DNA of 64,000 nucleotides from Oasisia sp. SBJ-2009 (lineage: Eukaryota > Annelida > Polychaeta > Sabellida > Siboglinidae), in assembly GCA_964017155.1 (NCBI GenBank), contig OZ024865.1, positions 14,637,857 to 14,701,856 of the forward strand. The letters run 5' to 3'. A program made the position numbers and the translations under genes. Under the pieces are notes generated by a model that worked only from the letters and a program-made list of their open reading frames with translations, had not been told where the DNA came from and searched no databases. Positions 12,236 to 64,000 of this stretch are shown here, in pieces (the stretch's first letter is position 1; every line of letters starts with the position of its first letter).

Positions 12236-12480
<245 letters not shown>

Positions 12481-13189
12481 TTACAGAATGCGTATATGCA
12501 TGGGTGCATGTATTCAAGGGTACATTTGCAGTTTATAGGCCTGATCTTTGGAAAAAAAACATGAACCCAGCCACTTACAGTCACACAATTTCCTACCAAA
12601 CATCCCTTTACTACACACATATTTTTGTGATATAATAAAAACAGTAAAATTACCTCCTTTTATCGATCACAATTTATTCGAAATGCACTCGGTTTTGTGC
12701 GTATAATATTTTCATCACAGGAAACTCCGATAAGTGGCGCCACTGTAGTTTTTTTTACTACCCATCCAAGTATATGTGAACACGTGATATAACATCCTGT
12801 CAAAAAATTTCAACACGACAACGCTATGGTATATCCTATAGTTTAATCATATCGCTAGCCTCGATTAACCAGTCTCCCTGGGGTGGCAGCACTTTTCAGA
12901 TCCTCACCGATTAAGCGAGACTATTATATCGCATGCATCGCGATACTTGTGAAGTGCCTGGATATCGTATCGTATCGTGAGCGATGTCGAGCGATATATC
13001 GATGCTTGGATTGTTACCATAACGCTTACGTCACAACTGTAGCACGTTCTGCGCGGTGAGAGAGGCCGGATTCTACGCTCACTGTTGGCAGTTCGTCACG
13101 TGCGGAAAACCAGTCAGAGGCAGCTACGAGATGATATGTTTCTCCGGCCGCCGATTCGTAGCCACCATATCGACATGCATGAAAGACCG

Positions 13190-13440
13190 CACATGAATAT
13201 TCAGGACGTGGGACGTTTTCTAGAATTTCTTGATGTATATTTGATTAAATATATGAAAGTGGTGTTGGCGTTTTCACAAAGGATTATAAATTAGTGGAAC
13301 AGATTATTGGGTGATTGTGTGATGCCAGTAGCGTGAACATGGCTAAAAGTGAAATGCATGCACGTCCCAGAAGGGCGGAAGATACAGATAAACAATGTTG
13401 GTCTCCCGATGCCAAAAGGCTTCCTTGTCTATCTGCCACC
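13190..13440 (+). pseudogene. Degraded CR1-like LINE 3' end
   Basis: Frames read FAFSQRIIN, a stop, then WNRLLGDCV, and the downstream text CCAAAAGGCTTCCTTGTCTA. These parallel the LINE at 10911-11850 (FSQRIVNEWNKLSADCV and its 3' UTR). It is an older copy with several stops. Confidence 0.65.
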
Positions 13441-14240
13441 TGAGCACAGAGTTAGATCATTAACCTTTCCCCTATAGACTAGAGTGACAAGCTGGCCCGC
13501 TGCACTGAAACCGCTGTGGACCACTGGCTGCCACCTACTTGCCAGGCAGAAAGTGCTGTACTCACTGGCAGGATACTTAGAATAGAACTGTTGAGCAACG
13601 TAATATAAATAACTGTAAAAAAGTATGCTAAGACAATTTGTTTAAACTTGGGTATGTGTTGCAGTGCCCCTAGCCCTAGGTCAGATCACGATTAATTTCT
13701 GGAGTAGGCCAGCAGGGCCAGCTGTTGAATGTTTTGAGTTGGTTCACTGTGTTGGGGTAGGGATCTAAGTATTTGTCACTGTGTTTCCTTAGCAATATGA
13801 GTAATTATCCAGTGGGATAGGTTGTAGCCTCCAGCATGTCATTGGGATGGAAATCGATAATCTATCTGCCCTGACAAGACGGGTCATCAGAACATACCTG
13901 ACAGCGCAGACAAAGACATATGCCAAAAACGCACTCAGATTATCTCACATGGGAATATGCCATCATCCCGTCATGAAATGACAAAACTAATTCTGTTTAG
14001 GGGGACATGAAAGGGAAACTGTGGTCATTTTAAGGAAACATGTTACTATGACATCCCTGCTATGTTGTTGTAGTATACTTAGTTAGTTGACTATCTTAAA
14101 ATTACTACTTTCCTACTTTTCTACCTTTTCTACTACTGTTGATGTTAGTCATGTTGGCAAATCTGTTTTGTTGTTGTTTTCCCTATTCTCGCATCCACTT
14201 AGCATGGTCTGTTTTTTAATCTGTGAAATTGTAATTAATA
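13441..14240 (+). repeat. Dispersed repeat, copy 1
   Basis: Two blocks (13446-13870 and 14006-14240) are closely similar to 46674-46965 and 47474-47715. The middle differs: here it holds a short frame, N-L-S-A-L-T-R-R-V-I-R-T-Y-L, whereas copy 2 holds a THAP exon pair. They may be two deletion derivatives of one THAP-containing transposon. Confidence 0.65.
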
Positions 14241-14362
14241 ATAATAATAATAATGGTTTATTTCTTATATAGCGCCCCATCCAAATGATTGTTATGGGGC
14301 GCTTTACAATGATAATTCCGAAAATAATGAAAATAAAAATACATACTAATAACATAATAATA

Positions 14363-14420
<58 letters not shown>
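14225..14420. repeat. (AAT)n and (AT)n with an 11-bp hairpin
   Basis: AAT runs flank AT(24) at 14369-14416. A short palindrome, AGCGCCCCAT...ATGGGGCGCT, lies at about 14271-14301. Confidence 0.85.
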
Positions 14421-14429
<9 letters not shown>

Positions 14430-14959
14430 AATACTATACATTAATACAATACTACTTTGATAAAATGAGGATATACTAATAAAACAAATATGATACTTGA
14501 AAATACCGACTTAAATTGGCACACAACTACACACTATATTAAAATTGAATAAATAAGTAAAATAGTATAAATATGTAGTAAATAAAAATACAATAGTATA
14601 AATATATAGTAATTAAAATAATAAGTTAATTAAAATAAATGTGTGAGTCGTTGACTGATTAACTGTGATCAAAGAGTGTCAAAATAGTAAGCTGTAAACA
14701 GATACGTCTTGAGTGCTACTTTTAATTGATTCACACTCGTCTATATAATATGAAGCACGCACGCAAGCCGGCAGACTGACCGCCCGACCGATATACATAC
14801 ATATAACGTCATGTACGTACGTATGTACGTGAGCGTAGGTTCATACAGCTAATGTAATTATTGTTTATATTTTCATTAATTATGTAAATATGGATTATAT
14901 ATTTACTTTCAATTTCAGGTGCCGATCCATAAAACGAAAGCGCAAGTGGTGAGCGGACA

Positions 14960-15084
14960 ATGAAAGTATACTCAGGCGTGACCATAGTGCTGATGGTTGG
15001 ATTGCTGCTGCTGTCGGTCGCAGTGGCGAAGGTATTGAGCGAGACCTGGCCGATGATTACTTTTGAAGGGGCATGGCAACACTG
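14960..15084 (+). CDS. Short signal-peptide-like ORF or first coding exon
   Basis: An acceptor (tcaatttcag, 14919) is followed by an untranslated segment and ATG 14960. The frame encodes MKVYSGVTIVLMVGLLLLSV, then AVAK: a hydrophobic core ending in small residues, as in signal peptides. A possible donor (gtattg) follows at 15032. Unspliced, the frame ends at TGA 15082-15084, giving a 41-residue peptide. No downstream exon was identified. Confidence 0.4.
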
Positions 15085-15089
15085 ACCTT

Positions 15090-17490
15090 TCATCCGGTAT
15101 GGCAAGTGTTAACTAGTGAACATATTTTCTGTGAGGAATTCACCATTTGTGACTTGACATTGTGCACAAATCAGTACATCTGCCATTAACTTTTCTGGCT
15201 GGTAACAGTGGCCATGTCCACGTCTTTTGACATTGATACATGCATCCCTCAGTAGTAATCAACGGATCTTGAATACGAGCTATTTTTGTTATCAATATCA
15301 GTCACAACAGGAAACCATGTGAGTCTAAAAATGACATTTCATTTGTTTAATATCGCACTGATTACAGTCCAAAGAGGAAATACAGTCACGATTGTCTACA
15401 AGTTCCATTGATAGTACGGGCGTAATGACATGACGTGAACAAACAGACAGGCTGGAGTTGTCGATCATCCACCAACGTAATATATTATCTGCAATAGTGG
15501 ACTGCCACATTATGCACATGAATGTTGGTTAAGTCATTAATATGAATTAATAATAATAACATAATTGCTTTTTACAATTTACCTGAAACCAATATTAATC
15601 GAAGCCAAAACGTAATAAGCTAAACAGATTGTATAAGATGCTCACATTATCAGTTACATCCTATTTACCCAAATGTTGTTGTTTATTTCTAACAAATGTA
15701 TTGGTATTCCCGAACCACGTTATAAATTTCACTGACGTCACGATGATTCCCATTGTATAGAGAACACAATTATCTCATTTCATATAATCAAACGGCGCAA
15801 CATGCTTTAAATAAAATATATAAAATAAAATATATATACTACCTTTTATATCAACTGTATTATTAGGACGAAATTGTGGAAGTCATTGCTAGATGACATT
15901 GTAGCGTTTATAGTTTTGAGGGCATTATAAACTATCCGGGTGACGTTTATGCGTATGCGCGAGTCTGTCGTTGTCATTAGTTACCATTAAGTAAATTAAC
16001 GCTTCCCGCTGAGTCTCATATTAAATGCATCATTAGTCTTATGCATATATTGGTTACTATCAGCAAATGGACGTATATAACCTTTCAGCAAACGCAAATC
16101 ACGTGACATTAGTGCGTCATAATCCGTGACAGTGGTTTAAACAAACGCAATCTGTTAATGTATTGAACGGAATGTTAAGCAACTCTTCACAATAATCACC
16201 ACAGTTGCTGTCAACATGCTAACATATGTCAACATTTTCTACAATTAGTACTAAATAAAATACAACATCACACATCATCACGAGGCAATACACGTGTTCG
16301 GCCACCCACTGGTCATTTTGAGAAGAGCTGCTGGTCAACACCAGAACAGTTCCGTGTCGATGGTCGCTTCTAACTACGATTAGCGTCAAATGTGTATACT
16401 GACAACAGCCCTGACCATTTGTGTGAGAGATAATTCCACTGAGTCCATCACACTCTTAACATTCTAGTAACTACACCTACTCCTGTTAAAACACCATTCA
16501 AGACTCTACTCGGTGCAATGACCAAATACTTTTAAAATCTTTGAAGTTTGAGGGATATGCCAGTATTTTTGCTTTTGCCAAAAACAAGTTATTTCCGTAC
16601 AAAATGTTCTACTAATGCAATAACAAAACAAAACATATCGATATATGCTCTATCTCATCATTGCCCATCACAATGTATATTTAACATCGATTTTCTAGAT
16701 TTATAATTATAAGTATTCAATCAAGATTGCAGTTTCCAAATATGCCAACATTTCTTCAAAATGGCAGACATTATTCTTATTACCATGGAAACGGAGTATG
16801 GTAGACATTTTAAATATGTTAAAGCTAACTTTAATAACAATTTCAAACCTCAACATTATGTTAAATTCATGGATGATTCATATTGATATCAAGTAATCGC
16901 ATGCATTATGCAATCGTTAATGCAATTTTCGCAAAAACAGATTTTGAAATGTCTAAATATTTGGTAGAAGAATGTCTCTTAAAGTAATTAAGTTATCCCT
17001 ATGAAATTTTGAAAAGTATTTACCATAATCTACCTGCATGCAATGACCAGAGAGTTAAAATTATGGTTTGAATGATACGCTAACAAGTGTCCATGTCTTC
17101 AGTGCTTCATTGTTGAACACACAGTTGAACCTCAGTGTCAGACTCAGTGTCAGACTCAGTGTCAGACTCAATGTATCTCTGTAAACACATTAACATTGGT
17201 TTAATTATTACATTACAATACTAACACCACCACAATATCAGTTGTATCACATAATTAACTAAACACCACATCAACTTTTATATGTCGAAAAGCAATAGTT
17301 CACAGTCAAACATGGTTTTTTTGCTACTGCAATGACCTATTTAAGCATTCACACTTTCAGAATAATGACAAATAACTCGAGTCCATGCATTGCTATTTAA
17401 ACGTATTCTAATTATCCACATTCATAATATATTCAATAAATCATCCATGGACTGTGCCAAACCCCAGTATACAAATGAGTTAACACAACT
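15090..17490. other. No recognisable gene
   Basis: AT-rich intergenic sequence. The only patterned feature is a triple CAGTGTCAGACT tandem at about 17132-17169. Confidence 0.6.
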
Positions 17491-17493
17491 CAT

Positions 17494-18262
17494 AATGGGC
17501 TTCCACAAATCCACGTTAGTCGCTAGAGGCGCTAATATGCAACTAGACCCTAATTGCGTAGTTGCGTATCAGCGCCTCCTGCGACTAACATGGATTTGTT
17601 TGCATACTTTGCTAAACGCTTGTCTAAATCATCATCAATTACTATTTACCGTGCAGGCGCGTAGCCAGCGATAGATTGTATGTGGGCATGCCGTATGTGT
17701 GGTCAATAGACAGAACAGCATGCCGCATGTGTGATCAATAGACATAACAGCCAAAACAACGCCATCGTGGCACTGAATTCAATCGATCGTCCCGCGACGT
17801 TTCATCGACTGTAAATGTACGTTAATGTAGACATCATGCTTTCGTATTGACGGACATGTTATACGATATCAATAGTTAACTATGTGTGAACTCGTAGCAG
17901 TCTCGTGCGATGCATACGGCGAGCTGTAGATGATTTTAAACATCCTTTCCAGCATCGAGCCAGCACACCTGTCTTCGGGCCATAAGTCGACGTTTCATCG
18001 GTTGTAAATGTACATTAATGTACATATTATACCTTCACATTGACGGACATGTCAGACTGTATCCATATTTAGCTGTGTGTAGGTGAAGGAGTCATGCGAG
18101 TTCAACAGCTGATTGTAGGATGATTTAAACAAGCGTTCCACAAAATGTTCCGCAAAACGGTGCCGCATTTTACACACGTCAAAAATACGTAAAAGACGGC
18201 ACAAAGACCCTAGTTGTATCAGAGCGCCCTCTGTCGGATTAGTTATTGTGGTACCTCATTGC
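17494..18262 (+). mobile_element. Hairpin-bearing non-autonomous repeat, copy 1
   Basis: It shares about 760 bp, in inverted orientation, with 48206-48954. One end holds a strong hairpin (17508-17600) with arms CAAATCCACGTTAGTCGC and its complement. The two ends are imperfect inverted repeats (CCACAA...AGAGGCGCT against CCACAA...AGAGGGCGCT). No coding capacity is evident. Confidence 0.7.
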
Positions 18263-18699
18263 ACTGGCAGCAGTAATAGCAATGCATTAAATAATAATAC
18301 CATTCAAACAAAATAGGCCTATACAATATTTGTAAGAGGTATAATGAATCATATTTGTAAGAGGCATAATGAATCATATATACACGTGTTGAATATTGGA
18401 GAGCTGAGGTGAATTGAAACAACATCAGAAGACGGGAGGGGGTATTTGTAGTGTAGGGTACTTTTTGTAACTAATTCTGATGTCGCTCTCAAACATCAAA
18501 CAAATTCACCGTCCACTGTTCCAACGCCTGTGTAGTTACAAAGAACAACATCGAATCAAGGAACTTATAGCTTCACAAAGATACGCAACTCCTCGCGATA
18601 ACGTGTGATGCCACAACCACTAGCGCCATCTAGTTTTAAGCGTGCTACAGACGATGGCGTCTGTTCGACGTTGGTTGTCGAATGGCGAAAGTTTTACTA

Positions 18700-18950
18700 C
18701 GCCGATGTCACGGGTTCGATCCCCTGTACCGGTAGTTGTGATATAAAAATCTGGCTCTCAACATTGGGGTCTGTGTATCCCTCGTGAATCGGAGAATCAC
18801 GTTAATGTCGGTCCCGTCTCAATTTGGGACGTAAAAGAACCACTGAGGAAGACAAGCACCCTGGCAGTGACCATCCTCACTGACTCCTGCGTTAGCCTAA
18901 GATTAGGCTGTTTGGAGTAAATAACCTAAGAACTAAGAACCACCTCGTAA
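18700..18950 (+). mobile_element. tRNA-derived SINE
   Basis: It contains a pol III B-box-like GGGTTCGATCCCC (18712-18724) followed by a non-tRNA body with GTCCCGTCTCAATTTGGGAC. The A box is not clear, so it is probably a 5'-truncated or diverged copy. Confidence 0.55.
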
Positions 18951-18959
18951 CCATTTCGA

Positions 18960-20417
18960 CTCGCGGCATACCTAGATACTAATAGAGTAGAAATATAATC
19001 TAATTTCTGCATGAAGTCAATAATGTTTTGTTATATAACAGGATATATTTTTATTTATATGGCAGGATTAATATTAGTGTATAACTAATTATGTTTATAT
19101 TGTATGTTTTTTCTTTCGTATTTATTTAAGCATTTAGGATATGTGCAATATTTATATATCTAATGATTTATTATTATGGTTGTGACCACAATAATTGTGT
19201 TTGTACTTTGGGGATACATACTACTATAAGTGTTTACCTTCTTGTGTATTCCCTTCAAACAACATCATATGTACAACATGTTGACATGGTCTTCAATTGT
19301 AATGTTTGTTGAATGTTATTTGAACAAATAATATTAAATTGATTTGAATTAATATCTTACATCTGATAGCTATTACTTACACCTGAATGTTATTAATGAG
19401 CTTTAAGTGTCATGTTAGTATGCCATGTTTACTTCAGGCCATTGACTGTACGCAAGATACCGTTTATGACGATACTAATATTAAAACATGACGTTTGGTT
19501 GTTGCGTAATAATAATGTGCATTATATCCATGACAAATATTATGACTGAATAGTAGTTGCCATTTTTAATAGGAACTTTTAATTGGGCTGTAACCATTAG
19601 TTACCGTTATGTTTGGGTTGTGTACACGCCATTGGAACTTTTATGTTTATAATTTATACACACTATTTACCATTTTAACAAAACTGTAAAGATCATTTAC
19701 CTTTTGAATTGTACACATTATTAATTGAACCGTTTTGGCTTGTTATCATTCTGTGAATAAATCTTCTGTACCTCTTTATAATCATATTATGTTTGTCTTA
19801 ATTGTACAATGCATCTATGCTTGCATGGGAATTTGACTTTACTATCTATGTGCATTTTCAACCAACATGTCTTCTTACAATGTTGTCGCTTCATAAACCG
19901 AGCAAAACAGGTTCGGGAGTTATTGAACAAGCATTCCGAGCAAGAAGTTGAAGAAACTATCACATCTTTAATAATAAGGGGCCAGAACGATCGCGAATAT
20001 TAGGGAATAGGCCCAGGAATGTACTGTGTCATTAAACTCAATTAAAATAATAGACTAGCTTAAAGACACTATCTACAAGGCGAGTGGGGTGAGTTAGGGT
20101 GAGAGGGGGGATATATAACCGCTGCTGCAGCCTCTGTCTTTTGAACCTATGGTTTCGTATCCTAGCACACTGGTGCAGTTTCTGTAATTTGAATTTTGCT
20201 ATCGTGTCCTAGCACGCTTAAAACCAGATGGCCTCAATTACGTAATGTCATGCTATTTACGGCAAAATCGCGAGGAGTTGCGAATCTTTGTGAAGCAATA
20301 GAATCCTTGATCGAACTGTGAGGAACAACACAAAACACCCGACTGTAAACAGACATAACATTTTCCTTTGCCTGGTAAACTTCCTCCTGTTGTTATTTCG
20401 TTTCCGGTCGTCGACTG
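18960..20417. other. 3' flank of the NLR-like gene; no other gene seen
   Basis: AT-rich. The part at 20185-20345 has an inverted counterpart at 18530-18660. No clear polyadenylation signal for the minus-strand gene was found close to its stop. Confidence 0.5.
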
Positions 20418-63230
<42,813 letters not shown>

Positions 63231-64000
63231 CTGTGCAATTAGAGCAATATAAGTTCATGTGATTTAACAAACATATGACACACGAGTTCATGCACAAAGC
63301 TAAGACTACACTTCTTATGACCCACGAAAAGACAAATATCCAGTAGGTAATGCATTTTCAAAACGGACCAAAATGAACAGTGTTACATATGTGTATGTGA
63401 GTCTTGAACAGAGTAGCACAGTAACAATGCATCGTAATTACAATTTCAGTGAAAACATATTGTCATGAAAATAGGGTTAGTTTTAAGTGTGATTTCTCAG
63501 AGAAACCTCTGAATCCTGCAATGCTGTCACAGATCTTACATCGTTATGGATGTAGGCCTAACCAAAAATAACTAGAACACTATGAATGAATATCAGTAGT
63601 GCACATTTTTTAGCTCTGTCTTATGTCTATTAAGACATACATTGACTGATCCATGTAGTCCTGAATTAACATCCAAATATTGCATCCTTTCTGACCATGC
63701 ATGACGAATGTTATACTTAACTAATTAGCAAAAATAACCAACTAACTAAATAACAATTGAATGACTGTCTAAGATATATTTTTTTATAAATGCAAATAAT
63801 CCTAGCTAATTAAATAATGAATATTTTTACTGTATTTACAACATTAAATCTGAAAACAAAATATGTATTTACTGACTAATACATAAATACGAATACCAAT
63901 TCCAACAGTTGCCACCAGTATTTCTAACTAACATCAACGTTGCCACTAACGATGACTAATTATTATACACAGGCTCACCTTTCCACACCTTATCCTAGTT
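63231..64000. other. Intron sequence upstream of the first visible exon
   Basis: AT-rich and without an exon that fits the missing N-terminal half of the first HEPN. The gene therefore continues beyond the window. Confidence 0.55.

Noticed and set aside
18700..18735. Possible tRNA gene from GGGTTCGATCCCC
   Set aside because: Only the B box is present. No acceptor stem, D arm or anticodon arm can be placed, and a SINE body follows.

Overview
The window is eukaryotic nuclear DNA from an invertebrate metazoan. It is intron-rich and AT-rich, with long microsatellites, many decayed transposons and one large multi-exon immune-type gene. The NACHT-LRR gene with RNase-inhibitor-style leucine-rich-repeat exons, the THAP, mariner, CR1-like, hAT-like and Harbinger-like relics and a collagen-like exon fit an invertebrate such as a lophotrochozoan or invertebrate deuterostome. 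The phylum cannot be fixed from this sequence alone.

The main content is one minus-strand gene running from at least 63230 down to its stop codon at 20418. I assembled 18 exons by hand. All have GT/AG borders, every intron phase matches, and they sum to 3798 nt (1265 codons plus stop). The 5' end lies beyond the window. The predicted order is: C-terminal half of a first HEPN-like domain, a helical linker, a second complete HEPN-like domain with an R-N-x3-H motif, a second helical linker, a repetitive coiled coil, a NACHT NTPase with intact Walker A and B, then six LRR exons and a short C-terminal tail. It looks like an NLR-type sensor whose N-terminal effector is a putative RNase (HEPN) pair instead of a death-fold or CARD domain. 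The first HEPN has lost the motif residues that the second keeps.

Layout: 1-4240 is satellite-like simple repeats (AAAGC/AAAAC, CCGA, CACGCA). 4889-6826 is a TIR element carrying the N-terminal part of a zinc-cluster transposon protein. 8438-9279 is a P-element/THAP-like transposase fragment, 9521-10449 a mariner fold-back derivative, and 10911-11850 a 5'-truncated CR1-like LINE. 11914-12052 is a collagen-like exon relic. 13200-14240 holds LINE and dispersed-repeat debris. 14960-15084 is a signal-peptide-like ORF. 17494-18262 is a hairpin-bearing repeat, followed by a tRNA-derived SINE. 20418-30894 holds the NLR tail and LRR exons, with a hAT-like insertion at 22516-23796. 26390-27099 is a small promoter-plus-ORF locus. 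37295-38900 is the NACHT exon, with a G-rich tract next to it. 40751-45660 is a 4.9-kb element with about 590-bp TIRs and two decayed divergent genes. 46670-48954 is dispersed repeats and a THAP fragment. 50066-63230 holds the coiled-coil, linker and HEPN exons, with a Harbinger-like element, a LINE endonuclease fragment and two minisatellite/microsatellite arrays in the introns.

Most long open frames in the window are artefacts of simple repeats. Gene-level calls rest on splice-phase consistency and motif recognition; no database search was possible.
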